Below, piece by piece: positions 12,055 to 23,284 of a stretch of DNA of 64,000 nucleotides. The DNA is from Druceiella hillmani (lineage: Eukaryota > Arthropoda > Insecta > Lepidoptera > Hepialidae): assembly GCA_039881145.1 (NCBI GenBank), contig JAYKKI010000061.1, positions 13,118,001-13,182,000 of the forward strand, given 5' to 3'. A program made the translations under genes and the position numbers. Each line of letters opens with the position of its first letter. Position 1 is the first letter of the stretch. Below the pieces are notes generated by a model, which saw nothing but the letters and a program-made list of their open reading frames with translations, was not told where the DNA came from and ran no database searches.

Positions 12055-12263
12055 CTGTAAATAATTATTAAAAAAATTACGTTTTATACATAAATAAATA
12101 CATACACAAAAAACAATTTATAAAATACACAAAAAGTTACTAATAATACTTTGAAGATATATGCTTCATTACGTCCTTTACCTTTATATTTAGTTATGGC
12201 GTACGATGCCCGTTTATCATTAATTTCAAATTGATTTAAACTTAAACAAAATACTTTTCTTAC

Positions 12264-12340
12264 CTGTGAAATGTAATCCCATTTGACCTATTATGTTTAT
12301 GGGATGCACTTAAACAATTTTTTATAATACAGGATGGCAT
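12264..12340 (-). other. P transposase exon 1 (first half of THAP finger)
   Basis: A 77-nt exon giving 'MPSCIIKNCLSASHKHNRSN', then 'GITFHR', and closing with GTAAGA on the minus strand. It carries the first two zinc-ligand Cys residues of the THAP finger and the FHR motif. The phase (two bases left over) is completed by the A that starts exon 2. It is too short for ordinary ORF detection. Confidence 0.85.
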
Positions 12341-12466
12341 TTTAACGTGTTTGTCGATTTAGAAAATAAAATATACGCTGTCGTCAGGCGTCTAGCAACA
12401 GACTGATAGAAGCGCGGCATAATTTTGCAAAGCGGCATAATTTTAGCGGGGTCACATTTGAGTCAA

Positions 12467-12498
12467 ACATTACATCTCTATATATTTCTTACTCGTAG
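12467..12498 (-). repeat. P element right terminal inverted repeat
   Basis: Ends ...TTCTTACTCGTAG at 12498. In reverse complement it begins CTACGAGTAAGAAATATATA, matching the left terminus. This is the promoter-proximal (5') end with respect to the transposase, whose start codon lies about 127 bp inside. Confidence 0.92.
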
Positions 12499-12506
12499 TT
12501 TGTAGG
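12499..12506. repeat. Target-site duplication, right copy (P element)
   Basis: TTTGTAGG, identical to 8312-8319. Confidence 0.9.
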
Positions 12507-12790
12507 TACTTGCATCTTTGCGAATATTTTAAAAACATTTGGACGGGTTTTAAAATATTATCATATAATATCCTGGCAGAAGAGTGAATGGACAACAAAT
12601 GATTGCTTATTCGAATTCCTTTGGAAAAGTTTGGCGTAGAGTTGATTGGAAATATATTGCAATTATAAGCTTACATCAGTCACTTTAAAACATGTATGAT
12701 GTTTGAAAATTTATTTAATTATTTCGTCACCTCTTCAAGTGTCTATTAAGTATTTACATGTTGACAATATCATTGTTACTTAAAAATATT

Positions 12791-13090
12791 TGATTCTTCT
12801 CCTGAGGGATTACTAAATAATGAAAATATTTGATCCTTCTCCTGAGGATTACTAAATAATGAAAATATTTGATCCTTCTCCTGAGGATTACTAAATAATG
12901 AAAATATTTGATCCTTCTCCTGAGGATTACTAAATAATGAAAATATTTGATCCTTCTCCTGAGGATTACTAAATAATGAAAATATTTGATCCTTCTCCTG
13001 AGGATTACTAAATAATGAAAATATTTGATCATTCTCCTGAGGGATTACTAAATAATGAAAATAGTTGATCCTTCTCCTAAAGGATTATCT
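12791..13090. repeat. 39-bp minisatellite, about eight copies
   Basis: 'tgatccttctcctgagg' recurs at 12791, 12831, 12870, 12909, 12948, 12987, 13026 and 13066, a 39-bp period with two 40-bp units carrying an extra G. The central five copies are identical. The period is a multiple of three, so a frame stays open through it and yields a 13-residue repeat (YFHYLVILRRRIK) on the minus strand, but nothing else suggests coding. Confidence 0.95.
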
Positions 13091-13541
13091 ATAACTGTTC
13101 CAGCCTCAGAGTCCTGAATATTAGAGGATATTGAAGCCTGCTCGGAATGTCTATCACTTTGTTCGTTCTCTTATAGTTGGGTTAAAAGCGTTGTATATGC
13201 AGATAGGTGCTTAAATCTTAAATGTATTGTTAAATTCGTTATGGGTGATTTGTAAGAAAATGTTTTTTACATAGGTTATATATGGCAACTCTTATCGGAG
13301 TTTAAAAAACATATCATTATTACTGGAGTAAAAAATATAATTATTACTGGAGTAATTATGCCTACTGTCACAATTGATTAAGGGAAAACAATTTATGATA
13401 AAAAATTAAAACACAAACTAAAATGTAAAGACAATAATTAAAGTTGCAAATAATTGTTTATGTATAACTATTAAAACACTATACCTTTAATTTTAAACCT
13501 ATCATATATATAAATAATCACTAATAATTTACAACGTTAAA

Positions 13542-13567
13542 CATATATATATATATATATATATATA
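13542..13567. repeat. (TA)n microsatellite
   Basis: About 26 bases of alternating A and T. Confidence 0.9.
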
Positions 13568-13711
13568 GTAATGAGCTAAAGAGTTATGCCGTCACTGTAT
13601 CAATTATCAATAAATTAATATATGAATAATATTCATTTAGCAGTTATATCATCCTAAAACAGTACGCCGCACTCGGCTTTCTACATTATGTAAATAATAC
13701 TGTAACGACCA

Positions 13712-14805
13712 AAAAATTTAAACGCACGCGATATACGTGGAAATTTATGTTAACGATAACTACATAAACAGGTTGATCAATTATATAGACATGTTGTCGT
13801 GAGCAATATCTCTTGAAAATTTTAATAAAGGACAATTGATTTAATTAGTCCAGTTAAATGGTAGTTTTGTTGTACATGTTGAGAAGGCGGCAATTTTTTT
13901 CAATGTCTAAGAGGATCATTTAAGGGCTTGTCACCCGTTTGACGTAATTTAATTCAACGAAATTTCCAACAATATATACTGGGGAAAGTCGATCGTTCGC
14001 AACGCCGCGCTGTTGATTTAAATCTTTATATCAATGTAGATAACAATATCCTTGATATATATCCGCATAGACATATAATGCTGTCTAGTCAGTTCTATTT
14101 GTCATTGATACTTTAAAATGGTGAAATAAATGATTACGCCAAGAATAACAAACAATTTTTGAAGCAAATTTAATAGCATTTTAATATAAATAAATCGTAC
14201 AAACAATTTGCAATGTTTGTTACTGCTCTTAGCAAAATGGCAACGGCGTGTGGTTGAATTTTAATTAATATATAAAATTTTAAAATACACAAAATTTTAA
14301 ATTATATCTAGTTTTATTCGTTCAACAGCCTTTGATTTTCCTCTTGATAATCTATAAATATAGTGAAGATTCAAAAACAAAAACCTTGAAATGTCTGTCT
14401 TTATTTTTTTTATAAAAAAGTGCTCATGTATTTTGTTAATAAAATTGAAAATAAAGACGCCATAGCGTCTTAACATTTTTTTTGTCTTCTCTGACTCGTT
14501 AAATTTCAGTTATTAATTATATGTGGAAAAGTTATTACTATGTATTTACTTCAATTTTGACTTATTCCCAGGAACCAATATCAAATTTGCTATAACAACG
14601 TATCGGTTATGCTACATCCACAGTTAATACTTAAATAGCATTAGCATGTTAGCATTAGTTGCTAAATGTAAATAGCATGCTAACACGTATTTTGTAATAG
14701 CATGCTACGCTAAATGCTATTTTTGCAATCCCTAATGAATACCATATTTTTAAGACAGGTAGTAACCCTACACGATCAAAGCATCAGTTGCATTTCGGGG
14801 TATCG
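13712..14805 (+). repeat. Dispersed non-coding repeat, copy B
   Basis: Second copy of the family at 6199-7450: 13712-13955, 14445-14545 and 14738-14800 correspond to three separate blocks of copy A in the same order, with a different middle (13960-14440). The last block keeps 'accctacacgatcaaagcat' exactly. Between them, 14630-14725 has AGCATGCTA-rich sequence related to the 'gttagca' motifs near the 90-bp minisatellite. No coding frame. Confidence 0.75.
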
Positions 14806-14912
14806 GACGCAAATTGTAGTACATTTATCAAAAAAATAATATAGTTAGAAAAATGGGTTAAGTTTTTGTTCAATAGGGAAATATCACACAAAACACGCTC
14901 AAAAATATCTTT

Positions 14913-14961
14913 GGCACACAAGCCTCACCTATAACAGGTTGACTGGTGAGGCTTGTGTGCC
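14913..14961. repeat. Perfect 17-bp GC-rich hairpin
   Basis: GGCACACAAGCCTCACC (14913-14929) and its exact reverse complement (14945-14961) flank a 15-base loop. In such AT-rich DNA a perfect 17-bp arm with 11 G/C pairs is unlikely by chance. Confidence 0.85.
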
Positions 14962-14984
14962 TAACTATTTCGAAAATTCCTGAA

Positions 14985-16734
14985 TATTCTTTTTAATTTC
15001 ACAATGTCTTTGAGATTCAAAATAACGTCAGCTTTCAATCACAATAAACGGCCACAGTTGTCGTGCTCGAATAATTTTAGGGGTGGAATTTGAATTTCAT
15101 TATTCACTGTAAATCGACACTATATTCATTTTCGACTAATTTTATTGGTTTTAATTAGAATTTCACAATATTTTTGAGATTCAAGATGGCGACTTATATC
15201 ATTTGAAATAAAACGCTACTATATTCGTTTCCGACTAATTTTAGAGTGTTTAATTCGACTTTACAGCTGTTTTAAGGTTCTAAAAGACGGCATCTGTTAT
15301 TCCCCATAAATCGTCATTTTATTTGTTTTTAAACTGTAGGGCGCTGAATCGGAATTTCGCAATATTTTTGAGATACAAGGTGACATCTGTTAATCGCAAT
15401 AAATCGCTACTATTTTCATTTTCCACTTTAAGAAGTTGAATTCGAATACATAATGTGTTTAAGATTTGCGGAGGTGGCATCTCTCTTTCGATGTGTAACT
15501 TTAGCATGCTCATTTCGAATTTTACAATTTTTAAGATTCAAAATGGTGTTAACTATCATTTACAATGCAACGCAATTATTTTCGTTTTCGACTAATTTTA
15601 GGGTGTTGAATATTAATTTCTCAACATTTTGAAAATTCAAGATAGCGTACTATGTCATTTACAATAAATCGCCACTATATTAGTTTTCGATAGTTTTAAA
15701 GTACTGAATTCCGGTTTTACAGTGATTTTGAAATTCACATGTAATTCGAACAAATCGACAATTTATTCGTTTTTGACTAATTTTACGGTGCTGGATGAGA
15801 ATTTAAAACTATTTTTGTAATGTAAGATGGCGGCATATGTCATTTGCAGTAAATCTCCACTACATTTATTTTCGATTAATTTACGGAGCTGAATTTGGAT
15901 TTCACCATGTTTTTGAGATGCAAGACAGCGGCATCCGTCATTAGCAATAAATGGCCAATAACTCGATCACTACCGATCTATTTCGACTAAATTTAGGGTG
16001 CTGAACACGAATTGCACAATTTTTTTGAGTTTTGTTGGCGTCATCTGTAATTTGCTATATATCAAATTTTAGGACGCTGAATCTTAATTTGGAAATGTTT
16101 TTCAAATTCAAGATGACGGCATCTGTCATTTGCAATAAAGCGTAGACATATTCGTTTCCGGCTAATTTTAGGATTTAATATACAAGCATCAGTCATTTGC
16201 AATAAATGGCCGCTATATTCGTCTTCAACTAATTTTACAATTTTATATTTGAATTACTAATGTTTTCCAAAATTTAAGATGACAGTCCCTGCCATTGGTA
16301 ATAAATCTCCACTATATTAATTTTCGACTAATTTAAGAGTGCTGAATTAAAATTTCACAATAATATTGAGATTGATTGAAGTGATGAAAAATGGCATCAC
16401 TTGTCATTCGCAATAAATCAACCTTATATTTGTTATAAACTATTTTAGGGGACCGAATTCGAATCTCATAATATTTTTGAGATTCAAGGTAGTGGCATCT
16501 GTGATTCGCATACAGTCGATTACGAATATAGAAACTATTTATCGCCAATGACAGATTCATATTGAATCTCAAAAACCTTATATAACTTGAATTCAACACC
16601 CTAAAATTAGTCGAAATAGATCGATAGTGATCGAGTCTGCCGTCTTGATTCTCAAAAAATCGTGATATTTGAATTCAACGACGATTGACGATTTATTTTG
16701 AGGCAGAGGCCTCAAAAAAAAAGAGAGAAAAAAG

Positions 16735-16809
<75 letters not shown>

Positions 16810-17160
16810 TCTATTGAATCTCAAAATTATTGCCTAATTTTTAATTGAACACTCTACGGTTAGTTGAAAATAAAGATGGTGAGGATTTTGTTTAGAGACG
16901 GATGTCGCCATCTTAATTCTCAAAAGTATTGCGAAATTCGAATTCAGCACCCTAAAATTAGTCGAAATTCAGTATAGTGAGGATTTAATTCGAGACAAGT
17001 ACCGCCTCTTGAATCTGAGAACCATCCTGACGTGAATGCAGCATCATAACATTATTGTGAAAGACGATTTATTGACAGAGAGAGAACCACCTTCCTGGTT
17101 CTCAAGAACATTGTGAAATTCCAGCTCCACTTTCTAAAGTTCCCTTTGTGAGAAGTGAAT
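14985..17160. repeat. Degenerate tandem array with an orientation switch
   Basis: Units of mostly 90-112 bp share 'ttcgactaattttag', then 'gctgaattcgaatttcaca', 'atatttttgagattcaaga' and 'gcatctgtcatttgcaata'. Forward copies run from about 14985 to 16510, with anchors for example at 15162, 15354, 15620, 15901, 16352 and 16464. From about 16510 to 17160 the same words appear in reverse complement ('gaatctcaaaaa', 'caccctaaaattagtcgaaa'). Units differ by 20-30% by eye, so this is an old satellite or an array inside a larger element. It contains a (TA)(TG) microsatellite at 16735-16809. No coding capacity. Confidence 0.85.
16735..16809. repeat. (TA)n(TG)n compound microsatellite
   Basis: Alternating TA blocks interrupted by two TG blocks, lying within the inverted part of the degenerate array. 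Confidence 0.9.
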
Positions 17161-17315
17161 TACCCTTGTTAAAAAAAAAGGAAAGGAGAAGATAACATTT
17201 TTTAAAAAATACAAGAAATAGTTATGGAGATGAATTTACAGAAAACGAATTTTTTTAAGAACACAATATACATAATAATATAAAATAAACAAAAATAACT
17301 TTAAAAAAACTTGAA

Positions 17316-17530
17316 TATTTTGGCGTTTATTTTGTAGAAATTCATTATTCCTACTGAATGAAACTACGTGATGTAGTGTTATTTCTATTTTATTTAAGTT
17401 CTTCAACACGACCTAGGTTTCGTTGTAATTTTTTGTTCGTTGTTTCGTTATTTAAAGAATTTAAATAATGTAGAAATAATAGTACATCATGTAGTTAAAT
17501 TTAATTGGGATAAAAAATACTATATTTTGT
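17316..17530 (+). repeat. Dispersed non-coding repeat, copy C (partial)
   Basis: Matches copy A around 6518-6700: 'gaatattttggcgttta', 'cgacctaggtttcgttg' in inverted arrangement, and 'gtagaaataatagtacatc'. It contains an extra inverted segment ('actacgtgatgtagtgttat' near 17360) relative to copy A. Confidence 0.6.
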
Positions 17531-18833
17531 TTTTTAACACATTTTCTACTCCAAACGGTTTTCATTTAACCCTATGGTTATTTTATTAAATATTTAAAAT
17601 TAAACTTCTACGTTTTATTAATTTCTTTGAATTTGTACAGAGATTTTGCTTGTGTGTTTTTGTATTATATATTTACTGATTTATTTGTTAAAATATACTG
17701 AACATTTCGCAAAATGTGTATAAAACTTGTCAACTTAATAACTTTTGATAATAATCTACTGTGATAAAAAGCACTGAGTTAAATATTAAAGCTATCAATA
17801 AACATCATACTTTTGGTCTGGCCTTGCTAGGTAAAATATATTGTTAATACAAATAACAAGTATGTTTAATGTTACAATAAATCATTAAATATTTAAATTT
17901 TGCCACAGTACAATTTTTACAAAGGTTAAAGCCAAAACCCAAAAATATTTTAAGAAACAATTTTTAAAAAAATTTAAATTAACACTAAACCATAAAACAG
18001 TTATATACAGAACAACATCGAATGAACTGCCATAAATAATTGATATAATATGCTTACGTAAATGCACTGTTGGTTATATAGCCATGAAGACGGACCATAG
18101 ATAATGTACTTAGGTGACATTGACACTCTTTTATTTTAATTTGAACAATTTTATAAACATTTCAAGCACTATAGAGAGTGTAAGTAGATGATAAAAAAAT
18201 AAAATAAAACGTTAAATAAATTGTTATAAAAATGCTAAATAAAATAATTTTTATATTCTTCCGTTTTTAGTGATTTTAAAATAAAATTACTTTCTTATTT
18301 TCGCTCTCACTTTTGCTTTTACATTTTCTCCAAATGCTTAAATTTTTTTTAGTTCATTCCGAAATTTATTATATTTGTGTGAAAAATTGATTTTGGAAAG
18401 TTTATCGTAAGAATGACGATCTTTTTGTAATAAATTCATTACTTATAATGACATAATAAAAAAATTGTTCATTTCAAAATAAACGACGGGATACGGACGT
18501 CCTATCAATATTTTATGTTTGTGGTTCATAGAATACCGCAACGTCATAGAGTATTTTAACCGCCAATTTAAAATAAACATTTTGATGGTTAAGCGGTTTA
18601 CAAATCAAACTTAGGTTATATTATTTTTTTAAATTAGGCACACGTGAATAACATAAAACACTTTCTTAAAATTTGTCAAAGATCCGATTCGATATATTAC
18701 TATTTTTTAAATGCATCGATTTCTGTTTCATACGAGTTGACTAGCGACTGCTGAGGATTTACCAATCCAATTTCGACAATATTTGTTTAATAATATCTCG
18801 CGTTGCCGCCTATGTGTTTATTTGTTTTCCATT
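17531..18833. other. AT-rich stretch, nothing recognised
   Basis: Only short low-complexity frames. It may contain the 5' flank and terminus of the hAT-like element that follows, but I could not identify a terminal inverted repeat. Confidence 0.5.
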
Positions 18834-21235
18834 ATGGAAAAGTGGTTAAAAAGTACATCCCAAATAAAAAAAACAGGTAAATTATGTTCTTCTATTAAAA
18901 TGGAATACTTAATATAATATGTATATGAAAACCTTTTTTCAAATGTTTACTATTGTTTACTCATATTGCAGTGTGATTATTTCTAAAAATTCAACTGGTT
19001 TTGTTTAATGTTTGCAGATACTTATTAAGTTAGGGTTACCAATTATTAGGGCTAGCATTTTAAAAGTAGTAATACTTTAGATTTCTTTATTTTGTCAGGG
19101 ATAGGTTATTATTCGTGTTGCCATTATAAAATCTGCCATTCCCGATCCATCCACCTCTTTATCTTCACCCACAAAACATCAATCGAAAATATAAAAAAGA
19201 ATGGATTCTGTGAAGAAAATGTTATCGACGAGTAGTAAAATAAAAAAAGAAGTATTGCTGGAAAAAAAACATATTGAAATATCATCGGATTCTGAAGAAG
19301 AACCGCTTATAGTAAAAAATAAAATTGAATAGCAGAAAGAACGAATTATCCGAGGATGAGGCAGAAACGCCAACTAAAAAAATTAAGGAAAACCTGTTAA
19401 AAAGACCAATTTTATGACAAATGGTTTTCAGAACCTGAATTTAAAGAATGGCTTAAAAAGAGTACTGTGATTAAAGATGGTATAGAGCTTGCGACCTTTA
19501 TAGTCTGTGATACCAATTTACGTTCACACAAAAGTGATTAAACTCGACATATGGAGTCAAATCGTCATATAACATGTACGAGACAGGTAGCGATGTCAAG
19601 TAACGTAAGTGATTTAATGAAAAGTACGGATACTGATAAAGTTCAAAGTGCAGAAATTGAATTGACGAGCCCCGTGGTAACTAATAACTTACCATTTACA
19701 CTCATGGATACATTGGGATCGCTCTGTGCTGACATTTTTCCTGACCCCAAAACATCAAAAAAAGGTAAGTCTTCATAGAACAAAAGCCACGACAATCATG
19801 AAGAATGTCTTAGGAAGATCATTTTCTGATGAAATTGCAAATTTAATTAAAAAACTTGGAAATTTCTTTGCCATAATTATGGATGAAACCACTGATCATA
19901 GTTCAAAAAAAAACAAAGCACTTTTACGATTATTGCATTTAATTATGACACAAAAGAGGTTACTACACATTATTTTGAAATGGTAGAAATATCTTCCAGC
20001 ACAGCTATGGCACTCTATGATTGCCTTTTGGAAATGCTAAATGCGAAGGATGTACCTCTTAATAATTTAATTTATTTTTATTCAGATACCGCAAATTTCA
20101 TGGTAGAGTAATATAATTTAGTTTTTACTAAATTAAAACAGACAATTCCTCATATTGCATGTGTCAAATGTTCCTGTCATATGATTCATTTGTCAGCATC
20201 ACATGCACGTCTGAAACTTCCAAGGCGTGTTAAAGATCTCTTATGCAACATCGGATCGCATTTCAGTAGAAGTTCTCAAAGACAGTTAAAGTCTAATGAT
20301 TTTCAAGAATTTTTCCAAGTCGAGATTCACAAAATATTAACTGTTTCTCATGCTCGTTGGCTGTCTTTTAAAACATATGTCGACATGATATTGGAACAAT
20401 AGCAACATCTAAAAGCATATTTCAGTTTAGTCGTCTTTGAGGACTGATCAAAAACGTCGTTCTGGAAATATTGACATCATTCAATATAATGTTTCAATCT
20501 AAAACACCTTTATTACATAAACTAAAACCCGAAGTAAAAAAAATGTTGAAGACGATTATTTCCAATTATTTGCAAATTTCCTATGTGCATTCAAAATCCC
20601 ACATATTAGACTCACAAAATTTTGTACCACTTCAGAAAATACACTTAGGAATAAACACAAGTGAAAATATTACCGTTTTAAAAGACGATGCAAACGTATC
20701 TGAAGGTGGTTTAATTTCCTTTTAGAAATTTTTTCTTTCTTTTCACATAGAATTAGGAATGGAAATTGTATAGAGATTCGATTTCAACGATCCTTTATTT
20801 AATATTATTTCTGTTCTAGATCCACTTGAAGCGCAGTCTTAGTATAAAGTCATTGCAAAGTGTATTTAAACGCTTTCCCATTTTAAAGCAGTATGTTTGT
20901 CAACAAGTCGTTGATACAGAATGTCACGAACACGCATTGACAGATTTTGAAAAAATCAGGATTAGATGTCGCACTGCCAGCAGCTAAATATTGGGCCAAA
21001 GTTTTTAAACTAAAAAATAAAGCCGGTGTATATTTATTATTTCCAAAAACCTTAAATAACATTAAAACGTACCAGAGGGCAAGTCTCAACAATGACACTA
21101 TTGTTGCTTTAATGAATGAATACCAAGCAAGCGATATCCAAAGCATAAAATCGATAAAAGTTCGAGCGTAATAAGGATATGCTGAAAGCAATAATAAATG
21201 AAAAAAATAAATATATCCCATATAATTTTAAATAA
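18834..21235 (+). pseudogene. hAT-family (ZBED-like) transposase pseudogene
   Basis: It starts with a short exon-like piece 'MEKWLKSTSQIKKT' followed by a GT donor (18834-18877). Later pieces in shifting frames read 'WFSEPEFKEWLKKSTVIKDG', a remnant of a zinc-binding region ('RSHKSD', stop, 'TRHMESNRHI'), 'MDTLGSLCADIFPDPKTSKK', 'RTKATTIMKNVLGRSFSDEI', 'IIMDETTDHSSKK', 'PHIACVKCSCHMIHLSASHA' and 'FQVEIHKILTVSHARWLSF', ending in a C-terminal region with 'SLNNDTIVALMNEYQASDIQ' and 'SIKSIKVRA'. The MDETTD, C-x2-C-x-H-x-IH and RWLS motifs are typical of hAT transposases related to ZBED/ZMYM-type proteins. Numerous frameshifts and stops show it is dead. The terminal repeats are not identified, so the element limits are approximate. 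Confidence 0.82.
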
Positions 21236-21239
21236 AATA

Positions 21240-21761
21240 TATATGTTAAAAGGGGAAATTTCAGTTTTTGCAACAAAGATATTTATTAGACTAACACATT
21301 TTCCCCACATGTCTGTGCGTAATTGACTATTGCTAAATTTAATGTTATTATTAATTTCAATCAAATTTTCTTAATTATATTAAACAATTTTGCAGGAAAC
21401 AAGCAATATTTTATTTCATTACATTATGCCGGGAAATATTCAGAAAGCAGTTATTGATTAATAGATTTAAAATGTTATTCAAGAAATTTTATAGCGCAAG
21501 TAACTTTTTTTTTGTTTTGCTATTGATCTTAGTGCTCTCTCATTTTTTACAAACAATGAATCCATTCAAAGTGAAAGTTTTTCAAAATTAAATCTAAAGT
21601 TTTTTATTTTAATTGTTTTTTTGCAATTCTTGTTTTTATTTGTTTGTATATCTATCTTATCTATCTTATATGCGTATCACAGATTTCTGGTACCTTCTAT
21701 TTACCTAACATATTTTGGGTCGTTTCAAAGATACGATTATATTATACGATTTTATATAAAT

Positions 21762-21812
<51 letters not shown>

Positions 21813-22980
21813 AATAATTACACTAGTCTACAAGTTGTTCGGAGAACTTCGGACATAATTATACGTATACACTAAATATTTAGTAACATGCTCTCTGTCC
21901 CAATACATCGGTATACCGGTACAGGCATTAATACCAATAGCGACACGGTGCAAGTTACTGAGCGTTAAACAGTTCGAGAAAAAGTTTTTTGTAAACGCAA
22001 TAATTAGTTACCCTTTATTACAACGATAAATAGTTTTTGTAACTGTGAACATCACTAATCGTGATTAGTCGTCTTATAAATACTTGTGGAGCTACACGTG
22101 TACTTATATTTATCTAGTGTGTGGAGATAGATAGTGTGTGGAGCTACACGTGTACTTATATTTATCTGTTCTTTTTCGATACCTTTTTGACCCGATTATT
22201 CTTTTAATCTTCACTTATCTGTTTTAATGCTTGGCCCTGGTCGTCTCTAATGAACAAGTGAATCGCATATCGACTGTTTTTTTATAAAAATGAAAGAACG
22301 TAACTACAATCACATGATGTGTAGACGAGGCGAGGGTTACATAAGAAAAGATATCAGCATCACCTTTGACTGAATATCTGCTACAAACACGACCGAACTT
22401 AGCAGCATATATCCAACGAAATGCATTATTAGATGTCAGTAACCTTATGTACGTATCTGGATATATGCATGCTGCTTTTTGTTGTAGGAAAGCGACTGCC
22501 CTTAATTTGTAGAAAATAGTATTTTGCACAGCGAAATATTTATTTAACAATAGTTATAGATCTAAATAACTAATAATTGATTAGATCAGATTGTATACTG
22601 ATTATTCATTTTAATTTATCAAGTTACAGGTGTTTTAGTGGATAGTTAGCCAAATGGAAAGAGTGAATATGTGGGGCCGTTCGGAAGTTATTTAGCCCTA
22701 ATGACCTCTATATAAAATACTATGGTTTTTGAGATAATAATTTTTTTTAATTTAAAAATGTCCACATAATCAGATTTTAAGGCTGTTATAACTATTGTTT
22801 TTATAGTTGTAACAGCGCAGTATAACTTTTGCTATTTATTCAATATCTTCTCCGTAGAAAAATATTTAATTCAGATAACAGCGAAAAAAATTTATGACTA
22901 AAAATAGGTTTAAATATCGAAAATAGGTAGAAAAAATCTTAAAATTTCAATTTTCATTGCATTGAAAAAATTAAACGTGA
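21240..22980. other. AT-rich stretch with microsatellite and short duplication
   Basis: Contains a (TA)n tract at 21766-21810 and a 52-bp-spaced direct repeat at about 22083-22170 ('gtggagctacacgtgtactt' twice). A 108-codon minus-strand frame (22224-22550) has no recognisable motif. No gene supported. Confidence 0.5.
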
Positions 22981-22999
22981 AAGATGTTCAAATACTTTT

Positions 23000-23051
23000 A
23001 AAAACTTGTCTAGTTTATGCCTTTTTTAAAGCATAAACTAGACAAGTTTTT
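23000..23051. repeat. Perfect 21-bp inverted repeat, 10-nt loop
   Basis: Arms 23000-23020 and 23031-23051 are exact reverse complements (core ACTTGTCTAGTTTATGC). It is followed by a T-run and lies about 240 bp outside the end of the minus-strand transposase remnant at 23285-23790. Confidence 0.85.
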
Positions 23052-23284
23052 TTTGCCTCGTAAATCATATGAAAAAATTAGTTATTAATTACAAGTTGCA
23101 AATTGTACTTATTTACAAAGTTACATTGAACGAAAATGAGGTAAAAAAGACAAGAATTTTTTTTTGTAAATTTTATTCAAATTGAGCTCTCCTCTTTACA
23201 ATACATGCGCGACATATTCGTAGAATTTCAACCGTATTTGTGGGTATCGGATCTCTTCTTTCATCATTATAAATGCGACGTTAA

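Larger units (their letters stand above)
9542..12340 (-). pseudogene. P-element THAP-domain transposase (decayed)
   Basis: Exon 1 (12340-12264) starts 'MPSCIIKNCLSASHK' and ends with donor GTAAGA. Exon 2 (12054-11871) continues 'IPQNHKTNRKWINIISHK' through 'CSLHF' and 'AVPSLF' and ends with donor GTGAGT. Spliced in phase they form a full THAP zinc finger (C-x4-C, then C-x2-H). Exon 3 begins near 11810 with a Lys-rich coiled coil ('MRKVNKKFMKKYVSLKELTK'), then 'KFSPALRTFALSLNYYSPTG', 'FDKCLPHPSTLIK', a stop, and 'YQSIDANPGFTSEAFSALQK'. The RNase-H-like core follows ('DSWKLPLGYCLINGLSGER', 'VVSLTFDGCSSN', 'FLDPGHMVKLIRN'), and the C-terminal part has 'GLNFANKLTKQHLEF' and 'YKFSQDHIEIFFAMIRNHGR', all diagnostic of P transposases. 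Defects are a slip in a TA run near 11705, a TAG where Trp is expected (about 11490), and loss of the segment that should carry the first catalytic Asp. Confidence 0.92.
8320..12498 (-). mobile_element. Complete P-superfamily DNA transposon (4,179 bp)
   Basis: The element is delimited on both sides. TTTGTAGG is duplicated at 8312-8319 and 12499-12506, and the termini 8320-8352 and 12467-12498 are inverted repeats matching over about 32 bp with two substitutions and a one-base gap. Inside, on the minus strand, lies a THAP-type P transposase (9542-12340). The 3' third (8353-9514) holds plus-strand reading frames and a near-perfect palindrome. The transposase has a frameshift, a stop and an unrecognisable catalytic segment, so this copy cannot be autonomous, but its ends look intact and could in principle be mobilised by a transposase made elsewhere. 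Family knowledge used: P elements make 8-bp duplications, have roughly 30-bp terminal repeats and encode THAP-domain transposases. Confidence 0.92.

Noticed and set aside
12754..13032. 92-codon minus-strand frame with repeated YFHYLVILRRRIK
   Set aside because: It is produced by a 39-bp tandem repeat whose length is a multiple of three. No start context, conservation or domain.
12791..13090. CRISPR-like array (also 32815-33330 and 7541-7895)
   Set aside because: Whole units repeat head to tail with no unique spacers, and the DNA is eukaryotic. These are minisatellites.
19768..19784. GTAAGT as a true intron donor in the hAT-like pseudogene
   Set aside because: The coding match resumes within about 15 bases in another frame, too short for an intron; a frameshift is the simpler reading.
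22224..22550. 108-codon minus-strand frame
   Set aside because: No recognisable motif, no splice context and no neighbouring gene; length is possible by chance.
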